Shown: positions 37,068 to 46,344, numbered from the stretch's first letter. The stretch: 64,000 nucleotides of DNA from Caballeronia sp. INDeC2 (GCF_023631325.1 NZ_JALQDG010000046.1:171229-235228); one strand, 5' to 3'. Made by a program: numbers and translations. The notes: generated by a model from the letters alone, not told the origin.

Positions 37068-37739
37068 ATGTCAATGATCAATCTTTCCAAGGGCGGCCGA
37101 ATCAATTTGTCCAAGGAAGCGCCCAGCGCAAGCAAGTTCAGAATCGGTCTTGGCTGGGATGCGAACGCGACCGATACGGGCAATGATTTCGATCTGGACG
37201 TTTCGGTATTTCTTTGCAAATACGATAGCCAGAACAGTCCAAAGCTGATCTCGCAGAAGCACTTCATTTTCTATAACACCGAAATTCGCACGCTCGACCG
37301 CGAAACAACTTTCTACCAACCGGGCGACGACTGGCCGCGCAAAGGCATGTCGGCATCGGAATGTCTCGGCGTCGTTCATAGCGGAGATAACCAGACCGGC
37401 AGCGGCAACGGCGACGACGAAGTGATTTTTGTCGATACGAAGAAACTCGATGCCGCCATCGATGAGATCTCGGTTGTCGTCACCATCGATCGGGCCGAGG
37501 AGCGCAAGCAGAATTTCGGTCAGGTGCGCAACAGCTACATTGAGATATCGGAAGAGGAAACAGGACGAGTGCTCGCGCGCTATCCGCTCGAAGAAGATTT
37601 TTCGATGGAAACGGCCGTTCAAGTGGGCAGCTTCTATCGCCGCGATGGACAGTTCATGTTCAAGGCGGTCGGAATGGGCTATAACCGCGGCCTCGGCGAT
37701 TTCGTGATCGCTTATGGCGGACACGTCGATCGCGCCTGA
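37068..37739 (+). CDS. TerD-family stress protein
   Basis: 223 residues from ATG at 37068. The TerD beta-sandwich signature is clear: FRIGLGWDANATDTGNDFDL then DVSVFLC, YPLEEDFSMETAVQVGSFYR and a Ca2+-binding-type acidic cluster (GDDEVIFVD). The N-terminus MINLSKGGRINLSKEAPS is the canonical TerD/TerZ/TerE start. TerD binds calcium and is induced by tellurite and other stresses. Its position fourth in the cluster supports a Ter-type operon. Confidence 0.92.
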   Translation: MSMINLSKGGRINLSKEAPSASKFRIGLGWDANATDTGNDFDLDVSVFLCKYDSQNSPKLISQKHFIFYNTEIRTLDRETTFYQPGDDWPRKGMSASECLGVVHSGDNQTGSGNGDDEVIFVDTKKLDAAIDEISVVVTIDRAEERKQNFGQVRNSYIEISEEETGRVLARYPLEEDFSMETAVQVGSFYRRDGQFMFKAVGMGYNRGLGDFVIAYGGHVDRA

Positions 37740-37802
37740 ATAGCGGGACTCGACTTGGCGCATCGGTTTAGCATGCGCCATCGTCGGAATGTGAGAAGTC
37801 GA

Positions 37803-38672
37803 ATGCCGTCTGATCAGCCTGAACCGAAGCCGCTTGCGTTTTCGAAACCCCAACGAGATGTTCGCGAGTTGCAGCCGCGCGCGTCGGAAGAGCGCGCGGT
37901 CACGCCACTCGATTTCGGCAGCAACGCCGTGTCGGTCGATCCGTTATTCGACTCGCGCGAAGCAAGGCGGCGCGTATCGAACGCGGAGCCGGGAAAGAGT
38001 GTGTTCGGCGATCACGGGCATCCGCTTCTGAACCGGAGCTTCGAACTGGCTCGACAGCAGTTTCCGGAGCTATATCCCAAGCATGGGCCGCGTATCGAGC
38101 GCGGCATTCGTCAATTGCTTCCGCTGCGGCTCGAGACCATTTCCATGTTTGCGGATGCAGCCTTGAGAACGTGCGGTGAATCCGTCGATATCTTCATGCG
38201 CGTGACACGCGATTTCGCCGACCTCGACGCTGCCGGCCTCATGCGGCAAATGCTCGATAGCGCCACGCGCAAGCCGGGTATCCTCGATCGGTTGACAGAA
38301 CACTATCTGAAACCGCAGCGACCGGAAATGGACTATCGCGAATCATTGAGCACGTTGAAGGTTTCATTGCAATCGTTCATGCCCCGCGTGCGCGTTTTGC
38401 GAGAAGAAGTCGACCAGGCGCGGGAAAGCCTTGCAAGCGGACTTGCCGCATTGAGTGCGGTTTGCGATATCGATCACGGGGGCAATGCCACAGCCGCTCT
38501 CGCGCTGGGCGAACGCCGCAGCGCGGTACGGCAGGCGTTCCAGCAACTCGAATTGCTTTCGCTCCAGGCCAATGCTTTCGAAGCGGACCTCGTCGGCCTT
38601 TTGTCCAGAGCCGATCAACTGGCGAACATCACGCTTCCGGCAGCGCTGGCGGCAAGGCGCCAACGCTCATGA
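37803..38672 (+). CDS. Unrecognised helical protein of the Ter operon
   Basis: 289 residues from ATG at 37803, with only a weak ribosome site. I do not recognise a family. The first 70 residues are polar and low in hydrophobicity (likely disordered). From about 75 on it is helical: LRLETISMFADAALRTCGES, VDIFMRVTRDFADLDAAGLM and a probable coiled coil (LREEVDQARESLASGLAAL, then ERRSAVRQAFQQLELLSLQA). The C-terminus ADQLANITLPAALAARR recalls the end of TelA proteins, so it may be a distant TelA-like partner. It overlaps the HAD gene by 4 nt (ATGA), so translation is coupled and the pair is likely functional together. Confidence 0.6.
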   Translation: MPSDQPEPKPLAFSKPQRDVRELQPRASEERAVTPLDFGSNAVSVDPLFDSREARRRVSNAEPGKSVFGDHGHPLLNRSFELARQQFPELYPKHGPRIERGIRQLLPLRLETISMFADAALRTCGESVDIFMRVTRDFADLDAAGLMRQMLDSATRKPGILDRLTEHYLKPQRPEMDYRESLSTLKVSLQSFMPRVRVLREEVDQARESLASGLAALSAVCDIDHGGNATAALALGERRSAVRQAFQQLELLSLQANAFEADLVGLLSRADQLANITLPAALAARRQRS

Positions 38673-39295
38673 AGCCATCCTCGAACATCGTCGCCGCCTT
38701 CGATTTCGACGGAACCATTACCACGAGCGACAGCCTCAAGGCATTCGTGTTGCACACGGTTGGCCCCGCGCGCTTTGCGGCAGCGGGCTTGCGGGCGGCG
38801 CCTCGGCTGCTTGGCATGGCCGCGCGACTTTGCGATCGCGGCGTCGCGAAGGCTGCGTTTCTTCGTCATGCGTTGCGAGGGATGTCTCCCGCTGAACTGG
38901 AGCGCGCCTCGCAAGACTTCTGCGCCACACGCCTCGCTCGAATGGTCCGGCCGGAAATGGTGGAACGAATCCGGCAGCATCAGGCATTGAGCCATGAGGT
39001 CGTGCTCGTGAGTGCGTCGCCTTCGCTGTACCTTCGAATCTGGGCGCAATCGGTCGGTATCGGCGTGGTGCTATCGACTGAACTGGATATCGATCGTCAA
39101 GGATTCACGGGCCGGTTTATCGGACGGAATTGTTGGGGGCCGGAGAAAGTTCGGCGGCTCGAAGCATGGTGGAACGGTAGTCGGCCACGCATGCTCTTTG
39201 CCTATGGCGACAGCCGGGGCGACAGGGAAATGGCCGCTGCTGCCGACGTTGCATGGGTCAGAGGGAATGGCGAGCTGCCTGCGCTCGATCGCTGA
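38669..39295 (+). CDS. HAD-superfamily hydrolase, subfamily IB (PSPase-like)
   Basis: 208 residues. HAD motifs: I, AFDFDGTITTSDSLKAF (nucleophile Asp); II, VVLVSASPSLYL; III, the Lys of EKVRRLEAWW; IV, FAYGDSRGDREMAAAADVAW. It is a cytoplasmic phosphatase-type fold of unknown substrate. Start overlaps the preceding gene by 4 nt. HAD phosphatases occur in described Ter-type operons, which supports this as the terminal gene of the cluster. Confidence 0.85.
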   Translation: MKPSSNIVAAFDFDGTITTSDSLKAFVLHTVGPARFAAAGLRAAPRLLGMAARLCDRGVAKAAFLRHALRGMSPAELERASQDFCATRLARMVRPEMVERIRQHQALSHEVVLVSASPSLYLRIWAQSVGIGVVLSTELDIDRQGFTGRFIGRNCWGPEKVRRLEAWWNGSRPRMLFAYGDSRGDREMAAAADVAWVRGNGELPALDR

Positions 39296-39329
39296 GTGAC
39301 CTGAAACGCAATGCGATCCGTCAGCCTGG

Positions 39330-39935
39330 CTAGTCCCCCTTTCTCGTCAGCAACGACCAGATGGCGAAGAAGGGCACGGAACCGGATCGCATCGCGTGCG
39401 GATTATTGCGAAGGTTATGAATGCCGCCTCCGATACCCGGGTCGATCCATGCACCGCCGTCCTGCCGGAATTCGCCGGGCGTGAAGAGCACATAGGCTTC
39501 CTCGGGCGGATGGCTGTGATCGGGATAGCGCGTGTGCGGCAACATCAGCGAGAAGCCCAGTTGCACGTCATAGCGGCTTTCCGCGCCACCGGGTCCGCAG
39601 ATCATGCCGTGCACGTGCGCATCGATGTAGTTGTCGCCGCCGTTCACGCCCGATGAGCGGCGCGACCATCCGAGATCGGGTTCGAGCGCTTTGATCGCGC
39701 GCGCGGCGGCGCCGAAGCCGGTGTCGTCGTCGATGAAGGGCGCGAGCGCGGCGTCGAGCCACTCGCACGCAGGATAGCGCGTGTGGTGCCGCGCGCCGTC
39801 GTCGGATGGCGTTTGCAGCCGTTCGAAGACGCGTGCGGCGACTTCGCGTCCGGCATGCGGCAGTTTGTCCGACTGAAAGAGCTTCTCCGCGATGGCGATG
39901 AAAGCGGCCACGTTCTCCGGACGACGACGGTTCAT
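39330..39935 (-). CDS. Cupin-fold DMSP lyase-like protein (DddL/DddQ type)
   Basis: 201 residues from ATG at 39935 with GGAGG 5 nt upstream. The cupin metal site is readable: PDHSHPPEEAYVLFTPGEF (His, His, Glu, Tyr) and GIHNLRNNPHAM for the second His. That spacing matches the DMSP lyase family (dimethylsulphoniopropionate to dimethyl sulphide and acrylate). In soil Burkholderiales such proteins are common and may act on another substrate; activity is not established by sequence. Followed downstream of nothing obvious; upstream is the GbcB-like reductase on the same strand. Confidence 0.7.
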   Translation of the reverse strand: MNRRRPENVAAFIAIAEKLFQSDKLPHAGREVAARVFERLQTPSDDGARHHTRYPACEWLDAALAPFIDDDTGFGAAARAIKALEPDLGWSRRSSGVNGGDNYIDAHVHGMICGPGGAESRYDVQLGFSLMLPHTRYPDHSHPPEEAYVLFTPGEFRQDGGAWIDPGIGGGIHNLRNNPHAMRSGSVPFFAIWSLLTRKGD

Positions 39936-40017
39936 AAGAGCCTCCCTGACCACCAGGCGCTTCGATTCTCCATCACAAGCAGTCGGTTTCAAAGCTGCGC
40001 ATCGAATGCCTGTCTCC

Positions 40018-41121
40018 TCACAATTCCAGCACGAGGTCCGAGGTCGGGCGGCTGCAACACAACAGGCGAAATCCCTTCTGGACTTCTCTGTCGCGGATGC
40101 CGCCGTTGTGTTTCATATCGACGGTGCCTTCCAGCACGCGCGTTTTGCACGTTCCGCACACGCCTTGACCGCACGACGACGCCATAGCGACGCCCGCCTT
40201 CTTCGCCGCCGATAACACGGTCTGCGACGCGTTCATCGTGAACGACTTCGACGAGCGCGAGAGCTTGACAGTGAAGATGCCTTCAGCGGCGGGTGCTCGA
40301 GCAGGCTCGCCCGCGCCGATATCGAAGCTCTCCTCGTGGTAGCGCGCCGGCTCATGGCCGCCTTCGCGAAGCAGCGCGCGCACCGCGCTCATGTATCCGG
40401 CCGGGCCGCACGTGAAGACTTCGCGTTCCAGATAGTCCGGCGTCCATTGCGAAAGCAACTGAAGATTGAGGCGGCCTGTCGGACCATGCCAGTCAGCTTC
40501 ATCGCCGATGCCCTCGCACACGAAGAATATGCGCAGGCGAGGCGATAGCTTCGCGAGCCGCGTCAGTTCCTCGCGAAACACGATATCGCCAGGCGTGCGC
40601 GCGCTATGAATAAAGACGATGTCTCGATCCAGACCGAGATCGATGCTCGCACGCGTCATCGACATCAGCGGCGTGACGCCGGATCCCGCGGACAGATACA
40701 GCGATTTCGCCGCGGGCGCGGCGGTCGGCGTGAACGCGCCTGAAGGTCCATACGCGCGCAAGCCGACGCCGGGTTTCATGGTGTCGTGCAGCCAGTTCGA
40801 CACGGTCCCGCCCGGAACGCGCTTGACCGTGATCGACAGCAGAAACGGACGCGTCGGCGCGGACGAAATCGTGTAGCAGCGCTCGACCGATCGTCCCTGC
40901 ACGTTCGCCGTTATCGTCATGAACTGACCCGGCTCGAATCGCACGGGCAGTCCGTCTTCCGTGCGGAATTCGAAGCTTCTCACATCATGCGTTTCATCGA
41001 TGACGCGGCAACACGTCAGCGTCTGCTGTTGGCCGCTCGGCCAGAGCCGGCCGCCGTGTTCCCAAGTGGCGGCATCGGCGAAATCGAGTGGAGAAACGAA
41101 AATGCTGTCGACGGAGTTCAT
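40018..41121 (-). CDS. GbcB-like ferredoxin reductase (FAD/NAD and [2Fe-2S])
   Basis: 367 residues from ATG at 41121 (a GTG start 3 codons earlier is possible). FAD-binding RCYTISSAPTRP (about 80-95), NAD(P)-binding SAGSGVTPLMSMTR, and a C-terminal plant-type [2Fe-2S] domain with Cys in ASSCGQGVCGTCKTRVLEG plus CC near the end (FRLLCCSRP). The order FAD-NAD-ferredoxin is that of GbcB, reductase of the glycine betaine monooxygenase. Its natural Rieske partner is not beside it; the Rieske oxygenase at 22581 belongs to the related type and could be one. An unpaired reductase, cupin and glyA nearby hint at betaine/one-carbon metabolism. Confidence 0.8.
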   Translation of the reverse strand: MNSVDSIFVSPLDFADAATWEHGGRLWPSGQQQTLTCCRVIDETHDVRSFEFRTEDGLPVRFEPGQFMTITANVQGRSVERCYTISSAPTRPFLLSITVKRVPGGTVSNWLHDTMKPGVGLRAYGPSGAFTPTAAPAAKSLYLSAGSGVTPLMSMTRASIDLGLDRDIVFIHSARTPGDIVFREELTRLAKLSPRLRIFFVCEGIGDEADWHGPTGRLNLQLLSQWTPDYLEREVFTCGPAGYMSAVRALLREGGHEPARYHEESFDIGAGEPARAPAAEGIFTVKLSRSSKSFTMNASQTVLSAAKKAGVAMASSCGQGVCGTCKTRVLEGTVDMKHNGGIRDREVQKGFRLLCCSRPTSDLVLEL

Positions 41122-41228
41122 GGCGCTCACAAGTGCGTTTGCAATGAGCGCAGTATTGAAGCGCGCGAATTCACCGTCAACGCGCTTTATTTTCCGGCTT
41201 CCATTACTTCAAATTATGCGTGGCCCGC

Positions 41229-41777
41229 TCAACCATCCACGGGTTCTGCAGGCGTCTCCAGATTGAGCTGATAGAACGCCGCGTCCAGCCAGCGGCCGAA
41301 CTTGAATCCGGCCTCTCTGACCGTGCCCGAGTGCGTGAAGCCCAGCCGCGTATGCAGGCGGATGCTGCCTTCGTTCGTCGCGTCCACGCAACCGACGAGC
41401 ACATGCACCTGCGCCTCCTTCGCGCGACGAATCAGCTCGCGCAGCAGACGCTCGCCGAGCCCGAGTCCGCGGCAATCGCGATGCACATAGACGCTGTGCT
41501 CCACGGTGTACTTGAACGCGGGAAACGCGCGGAACGTGCCCCAGCTGGCGAAGCCCATCAGCTTGCCCGATGCATCGACTGCGCCCACGACCGGAAAGCC
41601 GCCCGCGCGTTTCGCCGCGAACCATGTCGTCATGGCCTCGACGGGGCGTGGCACGTAATCGTACAGCGCGGTCGAATTGACGATGGCTTCGTTCAGGATG
41701 TCGAGAATGGCGAGCGCGTGATCGGCTTCGTTGCAGTCGATCAGACGCACATCGTTGCGTGGGTCGGTGATGTTCAT
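41229..41777 (-). CDS. GNAT acetyltransferase, phosphinothricin N-acetyltransferase-like
   Basis: 182 residues. The GNAT acetyl-CoA signature is VYVHRDCRGLGLGERLLREL, preceded by AFKYTVEHS as in the Pat/Bar/YncA group, and followed by CVDATNEGSIRLHTRLGF. These enzymes acetylate phosphinothricin or methionine sulphone/sulphoximine-like amino acid analogues, or other amines. Substrate is not certain. Single gene, with short gaps on both sides. Confidence 0.85.
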   Translation of the reverse strand: MNITDPRNDVRLIDCNEADHALAILDILNEAIVNSTALYDYVPRPVEAMTTWFAAKRAGGFPVVGAVDASGKLMGFASWGTFRAFPAFKYTVEHSVYVHRDCRGLGLGERLLRELIRRAKEAQVHVLVGCVDATNEGSIRLHTRLGFTHSGTVREAGFKFGRWLDAAFYQLNLETPAEPVDG

Positions 41778-41959
41778 TCGGGGTTTCGGCGCGTGTAGCC
41801 GGATTCGCTATTGCGCCACTTGAGTTGCTAGTGGCGCCGTGTGAGGGGTTCTGCGGGCGTTTCGTCGGGAGTCGATTCTCGCATAGTGGATGCAGTTTCC
41901 AGTAGGCTAGATATCTCTGTCAAGGTCTCGGCAAAAGCCCAAATCGCGCCCGCCAAACC

Positions 41960-43207
41960 TCACCCATAAACAGGGAACCGCTTCGTCAACCCGGCAACCT
42001 GCTCGCGCACGCGTTCAAGATTCCCCGCATCTTCCGGGCTTTCCAACACATCGGCGATAAGATTCCCAACGATCTCCGCTTCCTTCGTTCCAAACCCGCG
42101 CGTTGTCATCGCCGGCGACCCGAGACGAATACCGCTCGTGACAAACGGCTTTTCCGGATCGTTCGGAATCGCGTTCTTGTTGACCGTGATATGCGCCGCA
42201 CCGAGCGCGGCTTCGGCAGCCTTGCCGGTAATCTTCTTCGCGCGCAGATCGACGAGCATCACGTGGCTTTCGGTATGACCCGACACGATGCGCAAGCCGC
42301 GCTTCACGAGCGTTTCGGCCAGCACACGCGCATTGTCGACGACGCGCTGCTGATACTCCTTGAACTCCGGCGACAGCGCTTCCTTGAACGCAACAGCCTT
42401 CGCGGCGATCACATGCATCAACGGTCCGCCCTGAATGCCCGGGAAAATCGCCGAGTTGATCTGCTTCTCGAACTCGGCCTTCATCAGGATCACGCCGCCG
42501 CGCGGGCCGCGCAGGCTCTTGTGCGTGGTCGTGGTGACGAAGTCGGCATGCGGCACCGGATTCGGATACACACCCGCCGCGATCAGACCGGCATAGTGCG
42601 CCATGTCGACCATCAGATATGCGCCGACGCTCTTCGCGATCTTCGACAGCCGCTCGAAGTCGATCTTCAACGCAAACGCCGACGCACCCGCGACGATCAG
42701 CTTCGGCTTGTGCTCGTTGGCGAGTTGCTCGGCCGCATCGTAATCGATGTCCTCGGCTTCGTTCAGCCCGTAGCTCACGACGTTGAACCACTTGCCCGAC
42801 ATGTTGACCGGCGAGCCGTGCGTGAGATGGCCGCCGTGCGCGAGGCTCAGGCCCATGATCGTGTCGCCCGGCTTGAGCATCGCGAAGAACACGCCCTGAT
42901 TGGCCTGCGAGCCGGAGTTCGGCTGCACGTTCGCGGCCTCCGCGCCGAAGAGCTGCTTCACGCGATCGATCGCAAGCTGCTCGACCACGTCGACATATTC
43001 GCAACCGCCGTAATAGCGCTTGCCCGGATAGCCTTCCGCGTATTTGTTCGTGAGCTGCGAGCCTTGCGCGGCCATCACGGCCGGGCTCGTGTAATTCTCC
43101 GACGCGATCAGCTCGATGTGATCTTCCTGACGTCGGTTTTCATCGGTGATCGCCGCCCAGAGTTCCGGATCGACGTTTTCAACGGTGCTGGTTGCGCGCT
43201 TGAACAT
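41960..43207 (-). CDS. glyA: Serine hydroxymethyltransferase
   Basis: 415 residues from ATG at 43207 (MFKRATSTVENVDPELWAAI). PLP-lysine Lys230 in VTTTTHKSLRGPRGG, with the usual HIELIASENYTSPAV and YYGGCEYVD signatures. Interconverts serine and glycine with tetrahydrofolate in the cytoplasm, feeding one-carbon units. Full length and intact. The region upstream (43208-43478) is shared with the divergent guanidine operon; I see no riboswitch facing glyA. Confidence 0.96.
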   Translation of the reverse strand: MFKRATSTVENVDPELWAAITDENRRQEDHIELIASENYTSPAVMAAQGSQLTNKYAEGYPGKRYYGGCEYVDVVEQLAIDRVKQLFGAEAANVQPNSGSQANQGVFFAMLKPGDTIMGLSLAHGGHLTHGSPVNMSGKWFNVVSYGLNEAEDIDYDAAEQLANEHKPKLIVAGASAFALKIDFERLSKIAKSVGAYLMVDMAHYAGLIAAGVYPNPVPHADFVTTTTHKSLRGPRGGVILMKAEFEKQINSAIFPGIQGGPLMHVIAAKAVAFKEALSPEFKEYQQRVVDNARVLAETLVKRGLRIVSGHTESHVMLVDLRAKKITGKAAEAALGAAHITVNKNAIPNDPEKPFVTSGIRLGSPAMTTRGFGTKEAEIVGNLIADVLESPEDAGNLERVREQVAGLTKRFPVYG

Positions 43208-43478
43208 GATGGTTACCCATGTGAGAAGAGAACGGGTTGCTGCGGGAACTCCGACTGTCCCGTATTCCATCGAAAGCCGGCGCGCGCGGATAGAAGAATT
43301 CCGACATTACGCTGGAATGCGGGCACCCGTTTGGTGCGAGCGTGCGTAGACGCGTCGCGCGGCGCGCTTCGTATCTGTGCACGAATCCATATTCAACGCG
43401 CCGAAGCCGCGTAATTACAGCGTTGGCACGCTTATCGCATTGAGCATGTCAGGAGTGGCAGTCACAATCTGGCAATGG

Positions 43479-43580
43479 ATGACTAGGGTTCCGGTCCGCA
43501 TCGAGTTCGATGCGCGATGCTGGTCCGAGAGTTGTCGACCTCGAACGAGGTTACACGGCGGGACAAAAGCCCGGGAGAGA
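43479..43580 (+). ncRNA. Guanidine-I (ykkC-class) riboswitch
   Basis: All three hallmark boxes are present in order and spacing: CTAGGGTTCCG at 43483-43493, GGTCCGAGAG at 43522-43531, and ACACGG ... GGACAAAAGCCCGGGAGA at 43553-43578. The segment between box 1 and box 2 can fold into the variable helix. It lies about 60 nt before the binding-protein gene on the same strand, with a GAGG ribosome site at 43626. Guanidine binding to this class turns on downstream genes. This identifies the operon below as a guanidine operon. Confidence 0.92.
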
Positions 43581-43637
43581 ACGCGATGCGTCGCGCCGCT
43601 CCTGCCGTCGATAACCGTTCAATGCGAGGTCAACCTC

Positions 43638-44702
43638 ATGCGCGTCCGCTTTCTCGCCGCTGCCGCCGTCGCTCTCTCCGTCTGTTTCTCCACGCCTTCG
43701 TTCGCTCAAGCCCGCAAGGACTTCAAGGTCTGCTGGACTATCTACGCCGGCTGGATGCCGTGGGGCTACGCGAAGACGCAGGGCATCATGTCCAAATGGG
43801 CGAAGAAGTACGGCATCAACGTCGATGTCGTGCAGCTCAACGACTACATCGAATCGATCAATCAATACACCGCCGGCAAGTTCGACGGCTGCGCGATGAC
43901 CAACATGGACGCGCTCACCATTCCGGCGACAGGCGGCGTGGACAGCACGGCGTTGATCGTCAGCGATTACTCGAACGGCAACGACGGCGTGCTCATCAAG
44001 GGCACGGGCAAGAAGGTCGCCGATCTCAAAGGCCAGCCGGTCAATCTCGTCGAGCTGTCGGTGTCGCATTACTTGCTCGCGCGCGCGCTCGAATCGGCGG
44101 GCATGAGCGAGCGCGACATCAAGACCGTGAACACGTCCGACGCCGATATCTCCGGCGCATTCGCAACCGCCGACGTGCACAACGCGGTCACATGGAACCC
44201 GATGCTCGCCGATCTGAAGGCGAAGCCCAACGTCACCGAAGTGTTCGATTCGAGCCGCATTCCCGGCGAAATCATGGACATGATGGTCGTCAACACGAAG
44301 ACGCTGCACGACAATCCCGCGCTCGGCAAGGCGCTTACCGGCGCATGGTTCGAGATCATGCAGACGATCCACGCATCGTCGCCGGAAAGCGAGGCCGCGC
44401 TCACGTCGATGGCCAAGGCATCGGGCACGGACCTCGCCGGCTACAAGTCGCAGCTCTCGACCACCGCGCTGTTCTACACGCCGCAACAGGCGCTCGACTT
44501 CGCGACGAGCCCGAACATGCCGAAGATCATGACGCGCGTCGCGCAGTTCTCGTTCGATCACGGTCTGCTCGGCAAGGGCGCGCCGAACGCGGGCGCGGTC
44601 GGCATGGCGTTCGAGAACAACGTGGTCGTGGGCAGCAAGAGCAATCTCAAACTGCGCTTCGATCCGACCTACGTGCGCATGGCCGCGCAAGGCAAGCTGT
44701 GA
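43638..44702 (+). CDS. ABC transporter substrate-binding protein of the guanidine operon
   Basis: 354 residues from ATG at 43638 with GAGG 8 nt upstream. Signal peptide RFLAAAAVALSVCFSTPSF with cleavage after FAQA. Type 2 periplasmic-binding fold of the NitT/TauT group: KVCWTIYAGWMPWGYAKTQG, YIESINQYTAGKFDGCAMTN and NAVTWNPMLADLKAKPN. This protein type accompanies urea-carboxylase-like genes and is better explained as guanidine uptake given the riboswitch. First coding gene of the operon. Confidence 0.88.
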   Translation: MRVRFLAAAAVALSVCFSTPSFAQARKDFKVCWTIYAGWMPWGYAKTQGIMSKWAKKYGINVDVVQLNDYIESINQYTAGKFDGCAMTNMDALTIPATGGVDSTALIVSDYSNGNDGVLIKGTGKKVADLKGQPVNLVELSVSHYLLARALESAGMSERDIKTVNTSDADISGAFATADVHNAVTWNPMLADLKAKPNVTEVFDSSRIPGEIMDMMVVNTKTLHDNPALGKALTGAWFEIMQTIHASSPESEAALTSMAKASGTDLAGYKSQLSTTALFYTPQQALDFATSPNMPKIMTRVAQFSFDHGLLGKGAPNAGAVGMAFENNVVVGSKSNLKLRFDPTYVRMAAQGKL

Positions 44703-44732
44703 GCGGCGCGGCGTTCTGAAGAGGAGAGGCCC

Positions 44733-45557
44733 ATGCGGCTCATCAACCGACATCCCGGCCGCACCGGCAGTCTGATGCTGTTGCTGCTGCCGTTCATCGT
44801 GCTCGTCGCGGTGTATTTCACCGGCTCGTCGATTCGTCTGCAGGCGAACCCCGACGACAAGCTGTTGCCGTCGGCCACGCAGATGAAGGCCGCGCTCAAC
44901 GAGTACGCGTTCACGGAGGACAAGCGCACGGGCGAGCATCTGATGCTGAGCGACACGGTATCGAGCATGAAGCGGCTTTGCATCGGGCTCGTCGCGAGTG
45001 CGGCGATCGCGCTCGTGTTCGGTATCGTGACGGGCAGCATTCCGCTCGCGGGCGCGACGCTTTCGCCGTTCATCACGGTAATATCGATGATCCCGCCGCT
45101 CGCCGTGCTGCCGATCCTTTTCATCGTGTTCGGCCTCGATGAACTGTCGAAAGTCGTGCTGATCGTGATCGGCATCACGCCGATGATGATTCGCGATCTG
45201 CAACAGCGCACGCGCGATATCCCCGAGGAATTGTGGATCAAGGCGCAGACGCTGGGCGCGTCGAGCTGGACGCTGATCTTGCGCGTGATCGTGCCGCAAC
45301 TGCTGCCGCGTCTCTTGATCGCGCTGCGGCTCGCGTTGTGTTCCGCGTGGCTCTTTCTGATCGCGGCGGAAGCGATTGCATCGACGGATGGTCTCGGCTA
45401 TCGCATCTTCCTCGTGCGCCGCTATCTCGCGATGGACGTGATCCTGCCTTATGTCGCGTGGATCACGCTGCTCGCATGGCTCATCGACGAAGCGTTGCGC
45501 CGTCTCACGCAATGGGCGTTCCCCTGGTATCAGGAAGGTCGCGGAGGCCGCGCATGA
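44733..45557 (+). CDS. ABC transporter permease of the guanidine operon
   Basis: 274 residues from ATG at 44733 (AGGAG 7 nt upstream). Six-helix NitT/TauT-type permease with a short periplasmic loop (DKLLPSATQMKAALNEYAFT) after helix 1 and the ATPase-contact loop LWIKAQTLGASSWTLILRV. The ATPase gene overlaps its stop by 4 nt (ATGA). Together with the binding protein and ATPase it forms a complete importer. Confidence 0.9.
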   Translation: MRLINRHPGRTGSLMLLLLPFIVLVAVYFTGSSIRLQANPDDKLLPSATQMKAALNEYAFTEDKRTGEHLMLSDTVSSMKRLCIGLVASAAIALVFGIVTGSIPLAGATLSPFITVISMIPPLAVLPILFIVFGLDELSKVVLIVIGITPMMIRDLQQRTRDIPEELWIKAQTLGASSWTLILRVIVPQLLPRLLIALRLALCSAWLFLIAAEAIASTDGLGYRIFLVRRYLAMDVILPYVAWITLLAWLIDEALRRLTQWAFPWYQEGRGGRA

Positions 45558-46327
45558 TCGAGATCCGCAACCTGTGGAAGCAATACGACGATCAGGTGGT
45601 GCTGGAGCGGCTCAATCTGCGCATCGCGGAAGGCGAGTTCTGCTCGATGGTCGGCGCATCGGGCTGCGGCAAGTCCACGTTTCTGCGCCTTCTGCTCGGC
45701 CAGGAACGCCCCACGCGCGGCGAGATATTGCTCGACGGCGAGCCGTTGCCGCCCGAACCCGATCCGCATCGCGGCGTCGTGTATCAGCGCTATTCGGTGT
45801 TTCCGCATCTCACCGTGTTGCGCAACGTGATGCTCGGGCTCGAACTGCCGCACGCGCGTGTCACGGGACGTTTGTTCGGCGCACGCCGCCGCCTCGCACG
45901 CGATGAAGCCGTCGCGATGCTCGCGCGCGTCGGCCTCGCCGATTCGCTCGACAAGTATCCGCATCAACTCTCCGGTGGCATGCAGCAACGTCTCGCGCTC
46001 GCGCAGGCGCTCGTGATGAAGCCGCGCGTGCTCCTGCTCGACGAACCCTTCGGCGCGCTCGATCCGGGCATCCGCCGCGACATGCACGAACTGCTGACGG
46101 GTCTTTGGCGTGAAGCGAAGCTGACCGTCTTCATGGTCACGCACGACCTGAAGGAAGGCTTCACGCTCGGCAGCCGCGTGCTGGTGTTCGACAAGGTGCG
46201 CATCGACCCGCAAGCGCCGCAGGCATACGGCGCGCGCATCACTTACGACATTCCGCTCGAACGCAACGGCGTGCGCAACGCGCAACCGGCGATGGAAGTC
46301 CCGTCGCTGCTCGCCGTGCCCGCATGA
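45554..46327 (+). CDS. ABC transporter ATP-binding protein of the guanidine operon
   Basis: 257 residues from ATG at 45554. Walker A GASGCGKSTFLRLLL, Q-loop VVYQRYSVFPHLT, signature LSGGMQQRLALAQAL, Walker B VLLLDEPFGALD and H-loop MVTHDLKEGF. Start overlaps the permease stop, so translation is coupled. Energises the importer of this operon. Confidence 0.93.
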   Translation: MIEIRNLWKQYDDQVVLERLNLRIAEGEFCSMVGASGCGKSTFLRLLLGQERPTRGEILLDGEPLPPEPDPHRGVVYQRYSVFPHLTVLRNVMLGLELPHARVTGRLFGARRRLARDEAVAMLARVGLADSLDKYPHQLSGGMQQRLALAQALVMKPRVLLLDEPFGALDPGIRRDMHELLTGLWREAKLTVFMVTHDLKEGFTLGSRVLVFDKVRIDPQAPQAYGARITYDIPLERNGVRNAQPAMEVPSLLAVPA

Positions 46328-46344
46328 TCGAAAGGACATAACAC

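Noticed and set aside
38455..38895. Overlapping alternative frame across the unknown Ter protein and HAD gene
   Set aside because: It lacks a family signal, whereas the two coupled frames form a coherent unknown protein and a clear HAD hydrolase.
43208..43478. Riboswitch or regulatory RNA upstream of glyA
   Set aside because: I looked for glycine, SAH or THF riboswitch-like boxes facing glyA and saw none; the only clear RNA in this gap faces the other way (guanidine-I).
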